Counted from the first letter of the stretch, positions 14,827 through 23,625 are shown. The stretch: 34,175 nucleotides of DNA from Merismopedia glauca CCAP 1448/3 (GCF_003003775.1 NZ_PVWJ01000051.1:1-34175), one strand, 5' to 3'. Translations and numbers: made by a program. Notes: generated from the letters alone by a model not told the origin.

Positions 14827-17736
14827 ATGCCACTGAGCAATGAGTTCAAAGCCAAAATTAAGGCAGGTAATGTTAAAGAAGCTTTAGAAATGGCTTTAGC
14901 AGAAGCTGTAGAATTGAAAATTACTACTTGGGTAGCTCAAGAGTCAAAAGATGATGCATCAGGATTAGAGGGTGTTGATGCTTCACCAAGTCAACGCCTA
15001 GAAACTCGTATCAACCTATTGAGCAATGAGATAGCCACCGAAATAGGCGAACAATTCGTAGATGGTGCTATTTACAGCCAATTAAAAGTATTTCACCAAG
15101 AGCAAGTTAATCAAAGTCACAGACTAATTCAGAATAATATTAACTGCTTGCAAAGACTGCTAAATCTTTGGGGACGCTTAGATCCCCAAATAGCCGCATC
15201 CTTACCAGCAGTTGAAGAAAGCGCTCTTTCGCCAAATCAACCATTATTAATTGATGACGACGAAAGAGACGTTATACCTCTATCTACACCAATAGTAGCT
15301 TCATCTGTAGCTGAAACTCCAATTATCTCCGTTCCGGAAGTTCCTTCTCCCGAAATCAACCCAACCGAAGCTGAAGATAGCAACTCAGGGATTAGTATCC
15401 CTGGAGTAGTGACGGTAGCTGGAGTTAGTATGTTAGGAATGAGCCTCTATGCAAATCGCGAAGATAGCGATCGCACTGAGGAGACAGAATCATTATCTGA
15501 GTTGGAGGTTCGAGAACTTGAATCACAACCCACAACTGATTTAGAAAGTTCTCTGTTAGAGTCAACAGATCTAACTCCAGTCAACGAAGATCGTCCCCCA
15601 GAATTAGTCAGCGATTGGGGTAATGCAGATCTAATCTCTTCATCTCCAGAAGAGATCCCCAATGCTTTCTCATCATTAGACGAGCAGCCATTAGCAGCCT
15701 CAGCATTCTTAGATCCATTTAGCGATAGTGTTCCTGTAACTTCCTCCATAGAAAGCTTGGGTGAAGCCGAAATTGCGCCTCCAGAGGATGAATCTAATTG
15801 GGAAATGGAAACCTATTCTCAAAGCGACATTCCTACAATGGAAAGCTTGGGTGAAGCCGAAATTGCGCCTCCAGAGGATGAGTCTAATTGGGAAATGGAA
15901 ACCCAGTCTCAAAGCGACATCCCTACCATAATTGAGATTCCTACAATGGAAAGCTTGGGTGAATCTGGATCTGAGATTGACCTAATTTCCTCTGAAAACG
16001 CAGCTTTATCCCTAGCAGGCATGAATTCAGAAGTTTCACCTTTTGAAGCAATGGATTCCCAAGCTGATTTATCAGAAGCGATCGCCCCTCAAGAGTCAGA
16101 TACCTGGATGGAATCTGACCTTAATTTACCTTCTGCGACACAGTTTTTCTCAGACGAGCAAGTATCTTTAGAGACACAATCTCAAGCTGACGAAGAAATT
16201 GATTCATTTGCCTTCTCTCCGGCTACAAACTTCGATAATTTGCCTATTGCGGTCGAAGATGATGTTTATGGCGTAGATAGTATCGAAAGCTTCGACGATC
16301 TTGCCACTCCACCAGTAGAAACATTTGCCGAAGCGGGGGTTGACGAGTTAGAAGAAGTACAGGCGATCGCAACTCCTGTCCTCGAAAATCCATTCGATCT
16401 CCCAGAAACCCCATCATTCCAACCAGAAAGCTGGGAACCAGAAACCCCTGCGACTCCAGATCCCGTCAGTGAAGCTGAAGATCTAGATTTCAATCTCCCT
16501 GGTGCTGCGGTTTTAGGTGGAATTGGATTTGCTGGCTTAGGTTTAATCGGTACTCAAACAAATGCTGAAGAAGAAGCGGTAGCAGAAGTACCGATTGACA
16601 ATGTGTCTCCACTCTCACCAGAAGACAATATTTCGGAATTACCTACAAGTATTTCGTCTTTAGATCAGCTAGTCTTTACAGAATCTGCTGTGACACCAGA
16701 AGCAGAACTGGCTCTCGATCAAACTCCCACAGATGCTACTGTTAACCCTGAAGATGTACCTGGTTTGTGGGCACCGCCAACTCTAGAAACTTGGGATATT
16801 TCTCAAGAAGCAACGGCTCCAGTTTTTGATGACACCCAAATGCCAGATTGGGGCTTAGAAACCATCTCTCAAGAATCCACAGGCGCTCAAGCTCCAGAGA
16901 TATCTGCACCTGAACCTGAACTAGATTCCTGGAATATGGCAGATTTGTCCGCCACTGAGGCAGAAATGCCCGATTGGGCGTTAGAAACCATTTCTCAACC
17001 ATCTATAGAAGCTCCGGCTCCAGAGATATCTGCACCTGAACTTGAACTAGATTCCTGGGATATGGCAGATTTGTCCGCCAATTCTGATTTGGATGCTGCT
17101 AGCCTTGAATTAGGGTTAAATAATGAACCAGAATTATTAGCTGGAGAAATTATTGCTCCTACAGGGCTTACAGAGTTCGATCCCTTAGAGAATGTCTTAG
17201 ATCCTGAAAAAGATTTAAACACCTGGGAAATTGAATCTTCCTTATCTTCTGAAACTAACTTGAATCAAGATTTAGATGATTTAATTGGTCGTGAAGAGAT
17301 CGATGATAATAGTCTAGATTTATCCACTCCAGAAGTCTGGGATAACTGGACAGAAGAAGAGGAAGATGCTGTGGCTGGATTGAGCGAATTATCAGGGGAT
17401 ACAGCCCCCGTGGATCTAGCTAGTTTAGATTTGGACGATGAAAACTGGGAATTGCCAAATGATACCCAAAAGTGGGCAGATCCTTTTGCAGATAACAGTC
17501 TCGACGGTTTAGATGATTGGGAACTAGTGAAACCAGAACCAGTTCAACCAGCCATTACTAACACTACTGAAGATCTAGATATCTTCCTGAATAGTCCTGA
17601 ATCTGCTAAATTTCCCACAGAACCCCAAAATTTGACTTCTCCAGAAGATTTGTCTCAATGGGGTAACGATGACGATCCTTTTGCCGATATATTTTCGATG
17701 GAGTCATCAGATCTACCAAAAAACAAAAATAGCTAA
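14827..17736 (+). CDS. Large acidic, repeat-containing protein of unknown function
   Basis: A 969-aa protein I cannot assign. Residues 1-115 look folded and helical (MPLSNEFKAKIKAGNVKEAL, then LETRINLLSNEIATEIGEQF and a helix with INCLQRLLNLWGRL). The remaining 850 residues are strongly acidic, Ser/Pro/Glu/Asp-rich and probably disordered. Two short glycine-rich hydrophobic segments resemble each other: about 188-209 (SIPGVVTVAGVSMLGMSLYA) and 556-577 (NLPGAAVLGGIGFAGLGLIG). Internal repeats include a 30-residue unit (SLGEAEIAPPEDESNWEMET start at about 309 and 339) and a 42-residue unit with MPDWGLETISQ / LDSWNMADLSA. Tryptophans recur in D-S-W or W-x-x-E settings through the tail, like short linear binding motifs. 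AGAGGAAAA supports the start. A two-gene unknown cassette lies downstream on the same strand. Confidence 0.8.
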   Translation: MPLSNEFKAKIKAGNVKEALEMALAEAVELKITTWVAQESKDDASGLEGVDASPSQRLETRINLLSNEIATEIGEQFVDGAIYSQLKVFHQEQVNQSHRLIQNNINCLQRLLNLWGRLDPQIAASLPAVEESALSPNQPLLIDDDERDVIPLSTPIVASSVAETPIISVPEVPSPEINPTEAEDSNSGISIPGVVTVAGVSMLGMSLYANREDSDRTEETESLSELEVRELESQPTTDLESSLLESTDLTPVNEDRPPELVSDWGNADLISSSPEEIPNAFSSLDEQPLAASAFLDPFSDSVPVTSSIESLGEAEIAPPEDESNWEMETYSQSDIPTMESLGEAEIAPPEDESNWEMETQSQSDIPTIIEIPTMESLGESGSEIDLISSENAALSLAGMNSEVSPFEAMDSQADLSEAIAPQESDTWMESDLNLPSATQFFSDEQVSLETQSQADEEIDSFAFSPATNFDNLPIAVEDDVYGVDSIESFDDLATPPVETFAEAGVDELEEVQAIATPVLENPFDLPETPSFQPESWEPETPATPDPVSEAEDLDFNLPGAAVLGGIGFAGLGLIGTQTNAEEEAVAEVPIDNVSPLSPEDNISELPTSISSLDQLVFTESAVTPEAELALDQTPTDATVNPEDVPGLWAPPTLETWDISQEATAPVFDDTQMPDWGLETISQESTGAQAPEISAPEPELDSWNMADLSATEAEMPDWALETISQPSIEAPAPEISAPELELDSWDMADLSANSDLDAASLELGLNNEPELLAGEIIAPTGLTEFDPLENVLDPEKDLNTWEIESSLSSETNLNQDLDDLIGREEIDDNSLDLSTPEVWDNWTEEEEDAVAGLSELSGDTAPVDLASLDLDDENWELPNDTQKWADPFADNSLDGLDDWELVKPEPVQPAITNTTEDLDIFLNSPESAKFPTEPQNLTSPEDLSQWGNDDDPFADIFSMESSDLPKNKNS
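15751..15966 (+). repeat. 90-bp in-frame tandem repeat inside the acidic gene
   Basis: Unit 1 (15751-15840) and unit 2 (15841-15930) differ at only a handful of bases. A third copy begins at 15949 after an 18-base insertion and diverges after GAAAGCTTGGGTGAA. The near identity at DNA level implies a recent duplication. Confidence 0.9.
16840..17079 (+). repeat. 126-bp period in-frame repeat inside the acidic gene
   Basis: Two units start at 16840 and 16966, each encoding MPDW(G/A)LETISQ and ending with LDSW(N/D)MADLSA. The last 60 bases of each unit are nearly identical, while the middle has drifted more, so this repeat is older than the 90-bp one. Confidence 0.85.
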
Positions 17737-17881
17737 ATATTAGAGCCAGAATCTCGACTAAATGCCGATTTTCTGGCTCAATATTCCTCAAAGTTGTTGA
17801 TTGCAGAAAATTAAGCCTCGTGCTAGAATCCTGTCGCAGACTCTTCAGAACCGCTTCTGATTGAATGGTAAGACTTAAATA

Positions 17882-17981
17882 ATACCAATTCTTGAAAGTC
17901 ACGCTACAGATCCAAAGTAGAGACGTAGCACTGCTACGTCTCTACACACCAATATGTAGCCCAACAAACGGAAAATGGTAT
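17882..17981. mobile_element. MITE-like element with ATACCA termini and nested palindrome
   Basis: The ends are ATACCAATT (17882-17890) and AAATGGTAT (17973-17981). Internal CTTGAAA, CGCTACA and AATATGTAGC are shared with the 3981-4126 element. A 29-base palindrome, GTAGAGACGTAGCA-C-TGCTACGTCTCTAC, sits at 17917-17945. The element ends 24 bases before the likely start of the downstream gene. Confidence 0.7.
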
Positions 17982-18005
17982 GAGTTCAGCCGAGTTTTGT
18001 ATAGT

Positions 18006-18755
18006 ATGTTAATTGCTGTGGTAATAACAGCAGATCGGGAAACTAGTAACGGAACCAACTCAGTGGTAACTAACCAGTCGCAAAGGTTTGTGCAATCTCT
18101 CACAGATACACTCAGCGAACTCACTGCTGTGGAAGTTAATACGATGGTGGTAGATGATATTACCCCAAACAAGTTTATCCCTTGGGAGGTGTATCGAGAT
18201 ATCTATCCCATTTCTAAGCAATATCTAGATCGTCAGGGTATACATAAATCTTTGCGCCAGCAATATTTGCACCTACGCAAACAACTGGAAATAGAGTACT
18301 GTTTGTATCTCAAAGAAAACGATCCCACAATCTTACAAGATTCTCGCATCCTGACCGACCCTACCGTCAGTATTGAGCAAATAGAAACTAGGTTGCCCAA
18401 TCCTTTAAATCCAGGCATTAGTAGTCAAGAAGTCAACAAAATAAACGAACTTCTCCATAATGGTCGCTTATTGCGAACTTTAAGGAAGATAGGAGAACTG
18501 AAAGTTTCTCTAGATCGCCAAAACCAGATGCTGAATTCATCTGATAATGCACCAACACTAGATAGTAACATTATCTACGTGCAGACTATTACCCAGATCG
18601 ATGGAGAAATTACCAACCGCTTTCATCAACAGTTTCTCAATCATCAGCACAAAGATCTGATCTTTCAACTCCATCAAGAAGCGGTAACGATGGGAGACAG
18701 ACAATGGCAAGGACTGGTAGAATTCACAGTCAAGCTACTACAGTTTCTGTCGTGA
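18006..18755 (+). CDS. Unknown soluble protein, first gene of a two-gene cassette
   Basis: A 249-aa protein, not recognised. It starts MLIAVVITADRETSNGTNSV, has a beta-rich beginning, then helical charged segments (SLRQQYLHLRKQLEIEYCLY, LLRTLRKIGELKVSLDRQNQ) and ends with a helix (EFTVKLLQFLS). No export signal or membrane span is evident. The reading frame stays open upstream to 17892, but those 38 codons are made of the inverted-repeat element at 17882-17981, so the ATG at 18006 is preferred. It lacks a clear Shine-Dalgarno; the spacing suggests that the promoter may lie in or beside the element. The next gene begins 13 bp after the stop, indicating an operon. Confidence 0.7.
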   Translation: MLIAVVITADRETSNGTNSVVTNQSQRFVQSLTDTLSELTAVEVNTMVVDDITPNKFIPWEVYRDIYPISKQYLDRQGIHKSLRQQYLHLRKQLEIEYCLYLKENDPTILQDSRILTDPTVSIEQIETRLPNPLNPGISSQEVNKINELLHNGRLLRTLRKIGELKVSLDRQNQMLNSSDNAPTLDSNIIYVQTITQIDGEITNRFHQQFLNHQHKDLIFQLHQEAVTMGDRQWQGLVEFTVKLLQFLS

Positions 18756-18768
18756 GATTAACTAAATA

Positions 18769-19506
18769 ATGAACAATCCAGAAGGACATCCTGTTGCTGT
18801 TAATTTTACCAAAGCAATTAACCTTGATGAAAAAATTGAAGTAGTTGAAGAAACAGATTCTCAAGGATTAATTGTATTTAGATTCATAGGCTTTAAATTA
18901 GATAAAAATTCAGTTAATAAAATCTTACAAGCACGCTCTCAGGGAGAAAAGCTCTATCTCAGTCGAGATTTATTAGATAATTTACGCACCTGTGCTTTGT
19001 CGGAAGGAGAGCATAGAAATGGTGGAAATCGTTTCCAATCGGGGATGACTTTTTGTACTTATTATCAAAAAAATGGAGAGGCTTCTTTCTCCGATAAAAT
19101 CTTGATGCGTACTGCTATTTCTCTAGATGGAGATATTATTAATCAAGTCAGAAAAGAGTGTTTGAATAATCCCCAAAAGTGTTTGGCTATTGGTACGGCT
19201 CATCATTGGTTAATTGCTCAAATTACCCAGCAAATAGGAGTTAAAGCCGTTAGCTATAAATACGTTCAATGGAGAATCTGGGGAATTGCTCTAGCTGTAG
19301 GTGTAGTTGCTCTGATCTTGGCTGTGACAAATATCATCCCCTGGTGGTTATTTGCCTTAATTGCGCTAGCAGCAGCCTTAGCCGCCTTTTTCTTGCCTAG
19401 TCAGGTAGGAATCCGCCGTCGGGAGTGGATTCAATGGCTAACAGCATTTTTGTCGCCTAATGGGAGCGATCGCGCTAAACGCATCTGGCGACAACTAATC
19501 AGCTAA
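18769..19506 (+). CDS. Unknown protein with a C-terminal two-helix membrane anchor
   Basis: A 245-aa protein. Residues 1-165 are a soluble domain with no signal peptide (KIEVVEETDSQGLIVFRFIG, LYLSRDLLDNLRTCALSEGE, RNGGNRFQSGMTFCTYYQKN). Two membrane helices follow at about 170-190 (WGIALAVGVVALILAV) and 194-212 (WWLFALIALAAALAAFF). A basic tail (GIRRREWIQWL, RAKRIWRQLIS) follows and would stay cytosolic by the positive-inside rule. The family is unknown to me. It is 13 bp after the 249-aa gene and so almost certainly co-expressed and possibly a partner that recruits it to the membrane. The downstream boundary is a GACGTAGCAC hairpin shared with the convergent peroxiredoxin gene. Confidence 0.75.
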   Translation: MNNPEGHPVAVNFTKAINLDEKIEVVEETDSQGLIVFRFIGFKLDKNSVNKILQARSQGEKLYLSRDLLDNLRTCALSEGEHRNGGNRFQSGMTFCTYYQKNGEASFSDKILMRTAISLDGDIINQVRKECLNNPQKCLAIGTAHHWLIAQITQQIGVKAVSYKYVQWRIWGIALAVGVVALILAVTNIIPWWLFALIALAAALAAFFLPSQVGIRRREWIQWLTAFLSPNGSDRAKRIWRQLIS

Positions 19507-19551
19507 AATTAATCTAATTTGCTGCTTCAAATGCGATCAAACCTATTGTCC

Positions 19552-19587
19552 AGACGTAGCACTTGGGCACAGCGAGGTGCTACGTCT
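19552..19587. terminator. GACGTAGCAC hairpin between convergent genes
   Basis: AGACGTAGCAC (19552-19562) and GTGCTACGTCT (19577-19587) form a perfect 11-base stem with a 14-base loop, TTGGGCACAGCGAG. It lies between convergent stops at 19506 and 19600, so it can serve as a two-way terminator. The same stem and nearly the same loop recur at 23814-23847, showing that it is also a dispersed repeat. Confidence 0.6.
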
Positions 19588-19599
19588 CTAGAGCTAAGT

Positions 19600-20163
19600 C
19601 TAGCTTTTTTTAGATTCTTTCAAATAAGATAAGATTGTCTGAGCATCAGAAACTTCAAAGGGATCGTCCGGGCATAAATCTGCAAATCCTGGCTCAATAA
19701 ACATTTTTTCAATTTTCCCATCATCAACCACCATTGAGTAACGCCAAGAACGCATTCCAAACCCAAGGTTGTCTTTATTGACTAGCATCCCCATTCCCTT
19801 GGTAAATTCCCCAGAACCATCGGGTAGCATAAAGATTTTCTGCACTCCTTGGTGTTTGGCCCACTGGAACATCACAAAAGCATCATTTACCGATACGCAA
19901 ATTACTTCATCAATTCCTTGATGGCGAATCTCATCGTAAAGTTCTTCATAGCCAGGTACTTGACTGTTAGAACAGGTAGGAGTAAATGCTCCTGGTAAAC
20001 CGAACACAACTACTCGTTTACCGCCGAAAATGTCCTGTGTGGTGCGATCTTGCCAACGGTAGGGATTGGAACCTTCTACAGACTCGTCGCGAACGCGGGT
20101 TTTAAAGGTAACGTTAGGTACGGTACTGGGGTGTCTGCGATCTATTACAGCTTGGTCACTCAT
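19600..20163 (-). CDS. Type II (Prx5-like) peroxiredoxin
   Basis: A 187-aa thioredoxin-fold peroxidase that reduces H2O2 and alkyl hydroperoxides. The peroxidatic cysteine is C64 in [18 protein letters not shown], with the Pro, Thr and Arg (R139 in [11 protein letters not shown]) of the active site present. A second Cys, C164, lies in [16 protein letters not shown] near the C-terminus, where PrxII-type enzymes often form disulfides or accept glutathione. There is no transit or signal sequence, so it is cytosolic. It is close to Synechocystis sll1621, whose expression is under PerR control. Here a PerR/Fur-like dyad lies at 20317-20331, 153 bp upstream of the start, with a 101-bp inverted-repeat element between. 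GGAGT is 11 bases before the ATG. Confidence 0.92.
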   Translation of the reverse strand: MSDQAVIDRRHPSTVPNVTFKTRVRDESVEGSNPYRWQDRTTQDIFGGKRVVVFGLPGAFTPTCSNSQVPGYEELYDEIRHQGIDEVICVSVNDAFVMFQWAKHQGVQKIFMLPDGSGEFTKGMGMLVNKDNLGFGMRSWRYSMVVDDGKIEKMFIEPGFADLCPDDPFEVSDAQTILSYLKESKKS

Positions 20164-20196
20164 GCTTTTTTTACTCCTAATTAAATGTTTTAAGCT

Positions 20197-20297
20197 AGGA
20201 CTTACGCACTGAAACGAAATTTTATGGTCCTATGCGTCGGTATAGAAGCTAGAAGCCTCATTCTACCGTCGATAATCTGGCTGAGTGCGTAAGTTCT
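20197..20297. mobile_element. MITE-like element with AGGACTTACGCACT termini
   Basis: AGGACTTACGCACT (20197-20210) and AGTGCGTAAGTTCT (20284-20297) are inverted repeats with one mismatch in 14. The interior has no ORF but contains a further imperfect dyad (CGGTATAGAAG with CTTCTACCG-like bases). Such termini are typical of small non-autonomous elements in cyanobacteria. It separates the peroxiredoxin gene from its presumed operator. Confidence 0.7.
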
Positions 20298-20314
20298 GTA
20301 AACATGAATATCAT

Positions 20315-20333
20315 AGTCATAATGATTATGACT
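20315..20333. promoter_or_regulatory. PerR/Fur-like operator
   Basis: AGTCATAATGATTATGACT is a perfect palindrome with nine-base arms around a central G. Its 15-base core (20317-20331) fits the 7-1-7 PerR box TTATAATNATTATAA at 13 positions. Given that peroxiredoxin genes are classic PerR targets, this is a strong operator candidate, though the family sequence cannot separate PerR from Fur or Zur. Confidence 0.75.
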
Positions 20334-20626
20334 TGTCAACCACGGAAGTTAGGATTTTCTAACAAGAAGGCGAAAAAGTACAGGATGCGTCAGTAGAAGG
20401 AAGCACTCAAGAGAGCATGGAAGTAAGATCGATGCACAGATAAGTCTGTTTTTTCAGGCTCAATACTCTCCTTGTCTCAGAGTTACGCAAAAATACGCCT
20501 CAATACAACAATACCTATAATTGCTTAATAACTTTGCCAGAAGTCTATTGATTACAACGATATTTCTCAAACACTTCCTAATTCTCAAAGATCTATAATT
20601 AACATCATCAATAGCAGTAACCTGTC

Positions 20627-21280
20627 ATGCTTGCAGCTACCTCTGTCGCTAAACCCATCAAAAGTATAGAACTGAGTCCTGGTAGTACCATTCAGATTCC
20701 CAACGTTACTTGGGAAGAATTTGAAGCCTTATTAGAAGCATGGGGAGAAAAACGCCACACCAGGATTGCATACAGTCAAGAAGTATTAGAAATAATGTCG
20801 CCTTTACCCGCCCATGAAAGACCGAATAGAATTATTGGGGATCTAGTTAAAGTGCTTCTAGATGCTCAAAATCGAGATTGGGAAGATTTTGGTTCGACAA
20901 CTTTCAAAAATAAAGTAGCAAAAGTAGGATTGGAACCAGATACTTGTTTCTACATCCAAAATGCAGCGCAGGTACGAGAATGCATGATGAGTATGGATTT
21001 AATTACTTATCCACCCCCAGATTTAGCTATTGAAACAGATGTTACTTCAAATACAGCTTTTCAGGCTTATACAGCCATAAAAGTTCCAGAACTTTGGATT
21101 TACGATCGCGGTAACTTTAAAATCTATCTTTTCCAAGAAAGTAAATATATAGAATCCACTACCAGTCAGATATTTCCCGACTTACCAATATTAGATTTAA
21201 TACCTAGTTTGGTCAAAAAAGCTTTAGAAATCGGCGGTAGCAAAGTAATTAGAGAGCTAAGGCAACAAATGTCAAAATAA
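20627..21280 (+). CDS. Uma2-family (DUF820) putative restriction-fold nuclease
   Basis: A 217-aa member of the Uma2 family, which is hugely expanded in cyanobacteria and has a PD-(D/E)xK nuclease fold. It shows the family order VTWEEFEALLEAWGEKRHTR, then LEIMSPLPAHERPNRIIGDL, EPDTCFYIQNA with an acidic residue, PPPDLAIETDVTS carrying the catalytic Asp/Glu, and VPELWIYDRGNFKIYLFQ. All the usual acidic residues are present; the Lys position of the PD-ExK triad is less clear. The biological role of the family is not settled. The stop codon is followed at once by a 112-bp inverted-repeat element. Confidence 0.88.
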   Translation: MLAATSVAKPIKSIELSPGSTIQIPNVTWEEFEALLEAWGEKRHTRIAYSQEVLEIMSPLPAHERPNRIIGDLVKVLLDAQNRDWEDFGSTTFKNKVAKVGLEPDTCFYIQNAAQVRECMMSMDLITYPPPDLAIETDVTSNTAFQAYTAIKVPELWIYDRGNFKIYLFQESKYIESTTSQIFPDLPILDLIPSLVKKALEIGGSKVIRELRQQMSK

Positions 21281-21392
21281 TAGACCTCTTGCATAAATAC
21301 TAGAATTGTTAGTTGAGTCAAGGAACAAGGAAGAAGGAAGAGGGAAGAAGTAAGAAGGGATCGATTTCTCAAATACTTTTGCAAGAGATCTA
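21281..21392. mobile_element. MITE-like element with TAGACCTCTTGCA termini and purine tract
   Basis: TAGACCTCTTGCATAAATAC (from 21281) is matched by an inverted copy ending GCAAGAGATCTA at 21392, 17 of 21 bases pairing. The interior carries a GGAAGAAGGAAGAGGGAAGA purine tract like those at 13603 and 11711. It begins directly after the Uma2 stop. A single end of the same family (TAGATCTCTTGCATAAGT) lies at 23779-23796. Confidence 0.65.
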
Positions 21393-21452
21393 ATGGAAAT
21401 GGGATCGCAGTACCAATCTCAAATTCTCAGATACAATCGGTATTCTGCATAA

Positions 21453-22388
21453 CTAACGTTGAAAACCCTTAATTTCAGCTAACGTGTACAGGGGTCTACC
21501 TTTCACTTCTTCGTAAATTCTGCCGACATATTCGCCTAAAATGCCGATACTGACTAATTGCACCGCACCGAGGAAGAAAATAGCGATCGCAATTGTAGCA
21601 AATCCGGTAACTGGTGAGTGAGTATCGGATAGTCGCCAGTACAAGACTAAAATAGCCATAATTGCTGACATCAGAGCCGAAAATAAGCCCAAGTAAGTAG
21701 CCATCCGTAAAGGCACTTTAGAGAAAGATACCAAGCCATTAATCGCTAAAGCCAAGGACTTACGGAAAGTATACTTGACTTCTCCCGCAAATCTGGGATC
21801 GCGTTCAAAGCGAATCGCAGTTTGCTTAAATCCAATCCAAGAACGTAATCCTCGTAGATAACGGTTACGTTCTGGCATCTGATTCATCAAATCTACAACT
21901 TGACGATCTAACAAGCAAAAATCCCCTGTATCTGTGGGAATATCCACATCAGCCAACTGTTTTAAGATCCGGTAAAAGGAGTAAGCCATAAACTTTTTGA
22001 ACCAGCCTTCCTTTTTCCTACTGGTTCTTTGGGCGTAAACTACCTGATAACCATCCCGCCATAAGTTAACCATGTCTGGGATGAGTTCTGGCGGATCTTG
22101 CAAATCCGCATCCATAATGATTGCCACTTCTCCCCGCACAAAGTTTAGCCCAGCCGTGACTGCAATTTGGTGACCAAAGTTACGGGCTAAACTGAGATAG
22201 CAGACTCGCGAATCTTGATCATGTAATTCTCGCAACAAAGACACAGAGCGATCGCGACTACCATCATCTATAAGTATCAGTTCCGCTTCTCCATCTAACT
22301 CGTCCATGATGGGTTTGAGGCGACGATACAGTTCTGGCAAAGTTTTCTCTTCGTTATAAACTGGAACGATCAGAGAGTATTTCGGCAT
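21453..22388 (-). CDS. GT2 glycosyltransferase, polyprenyl-phosphate type with C-terminal membrane helices
   Basis: A 311-aa DPM1/GtrB-like enzyme. The GT-A domain spans about residues 1-225: [32 protein letters not shown] (nucleotide site), [10 protein letters not shown] (metal-binding DxD) and [11 protein letters not shown]. Two transmembrane helices follow at about 232-255 and 263-290 ([20 protein letters not shown]), then the tail [17 protein letters not shown], a hallmark of this subfamily. It transfers a sugar from a nucleotide donor to a polyprenyl phosphate at the cytosolic face, feeding glycan or glycolipid synthesis; the sugar cannot be told. Its ATG at 22388 lies inside the preceding pentapeptide-repeat gene, overlapping by 35 bp, so translation is probably coupled. 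Confidence 0.9.
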   Translation of the reverse strand: MPKYSLIVPVYNEEKTLPELYRRLKPIMDELDGEAELILIDDGSRDRSVSLLRELHDQDSRVCYLSLARNFGHQIAVTAGLNFVRGEVAIIMDADLQDPPELIPDMVNLWRDGYQVVYAQRTSRKKEGWFKKFMAYSFYRILKQLADVDIPTDTGDFCLLDRQVVDLMNQMPERNRYLRGLRSWIGFKQTAIRFERDPRFAGEVKYTFRKSLALAINGLVSFSKVPLRMATYLGLFSALMSAIMAILVLYWRLSDTHSPVTGFATIAIAIFFLGAVQLVSIGILGEYVGRIYEEVKGRPLYTLAEIKGFQR

Positions 22389-23625
22389 CGCTATTGCCTC
22401 CTGGTTCCTGGGGATTAATGCGGGCTATTTGTCTTGCCAATTCTAGCCGATTCGGTATCCCTGCACATCCTCCAGGGATAGTAGCGCGAGTTGTTTCCCC
22501 TCCCCAAGCACAACAGTAGTAACGCTGTTCTTCTGACATACACTGGACGTTAGTAAAATCAGCATCTTCCACCACAGCGCCTGTATTTGCACCTGTTTGG
22601 TAGTCAGGGGGGTGAATTCGACTTCTAGGACTAGCTGTTTCTATGGCACCATAATGGAAACGAGCGCCTTTAATATCTGCTCCCGATAGTTTAGCTTCAT
22701 ATAGTATGGTTCTGGAGAAATTAGCTTTAACTAGATCGCAATTACTTAAATTTGCTCTAACTAAATTAGCTTCGCTCAAATCTGTCCACCGAAGATCCGT
22801 TCCAGCCAAGTCTGAACCTGCTAGCATCACCCCTAAATCGATTACCCGTACCCCATAAAGTCGATCTTCCGCATAACCGCCATCTCCATTTAACATTGGT
22901 CGTCCCAGACGGCGATCGCGCTGTAAGGGTGTAATTAGCTTGGATTGAGATAAAAACCGTAAAACCTTAGCTCTCCCTGCTGCATCAATGCTACTTAATA
23001 ACGCTGCCGTTCTCCCTTCTGCAAAAGCTTGCTCTTGGGGCCAATCTTCCAAAAAACCTTTATCATCTAAAGCTAAATCGGAAATTCCTTGAAAGTAGGT
23101 ATCAATGGTTTGCTGTTGAGTAATAATATTTTGCTGCGTAGTTAGGCGGTTTTGCTCAATAGTTAGATCCCGCGAAATGACATACTGTTGCCAAGCAATA
23201 TAAACAGCTAAAACCGCAATAAAAATCTGTCCTACTGCTCCAGTCCATTCTGCCAGAGAACCGATCGCATCCCATTGTAATTGGCTACCTAAATTAACTA
23301 AACCACCGTAGAACCCAAAATATCGAAAAATAACAGCTATAGCCAGAAAAAGAGCGATTAAAGATAGTATCTGGGCTTTTTGATCGGGAGATAATACCGA
23401 TAAAATTGCTCGTTGGAAACCTCCCCACAAAATTGGGACAGAGACTAACAGAATGACTAAAGTACCCGATAACCCCAGCCAGATATTATCAATGGTTAAA
23501 CCAACGATCGTGACCGCGATCGCCCCGATAATTGCGGGATAAACTAGGGGTTTAACTGGTTTTGGGCTAATAGTTGGGTTGGTAGTTGTGATCGCTTGGG
23601 GTTGATTCGTTGGTGTAATGGTCAT
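22354..23625 (-). CDS. Membrane protein with pentapeptide repeats
   Basis: A 423-aa protein. The Pro/Thr-rich N-terminus (1-27) is followed by membrane helices at about 28-48 and 50-70, one near 85-105 and one near 130-150. A charged, Gln-rich helical stretch comes next ([20 protein letters not shown]). At about 275-335 there is a run of A(D/N)LxX pentapeptides ([40 protein letters not shown]), enough for two or three coils of a right-handed beta-helix. The end is Cys-rich ([14 protein letters not shown]) and low-complexity. The function of such anchored pentapeptide proteins is unknown. It overlaps the glycosyltransferase start by 35 bp, so a role in the same envelope-glycan process is a positional inference. 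Confidence 0.8.
   Translation of the reverse strand: MTITPTNQPQAITTTNPTISPKPVKPLVYPAIIGAIAVTIVGLTIDNIWLGLSGTLVILLVSVPILWGGFQRAILSVLSPDQKAQILSLIALFLAIAVIFRYFGFYGGLVNLGSQLQWDAIGSLAEWTGAVGQIFIAVLAVYIAWQQYVISRDLTIEQNRLTTQQNIITQQQTIDTYFQGISDLALDDKGFLEDWPQEQAFAEGRTAALLSSIDAAGRAKVLRFLSQSKLITPLQRDRRLGRPMLNGDGGYAEDRLYGVRVIDLGVMLAGSDLAGTDLRWTDLSEANLVRANLSNCDLVKANFSRTILYEAKLSGADIKGARFHYGAIETASPRSRIHPPDYQTGANTGAVVEDADFTNVQCMSEEQRYYCCAWGGETTRATIPGGCAGIPNRLELARQIARINPQEPGGNSDAEILSDRSSL

Larger units (their letters stand above)
20164..20626. other. Peroxiredoxin / Uma2 divergent intergenic region
   Basis: This 463-bp region between divergent genes contains a short inverted-repeat element (20197-20297) and a PerR/Fur-like operator (20315-20333). 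I see no gene or recognisable repeat in 20340-20626, an AT-rich stretch that probably includes the Uma2 promoter. Confidence 0.6.

Noticed and set aside
15447-17222. Several long minus-strand reading frames opposite the acidic gene
   Set aside because: They follow from the codon bias and internal repeats of the plus-strand gene (Ser/Leu-rich antisense) and have no ribosome-binding sites or family features.
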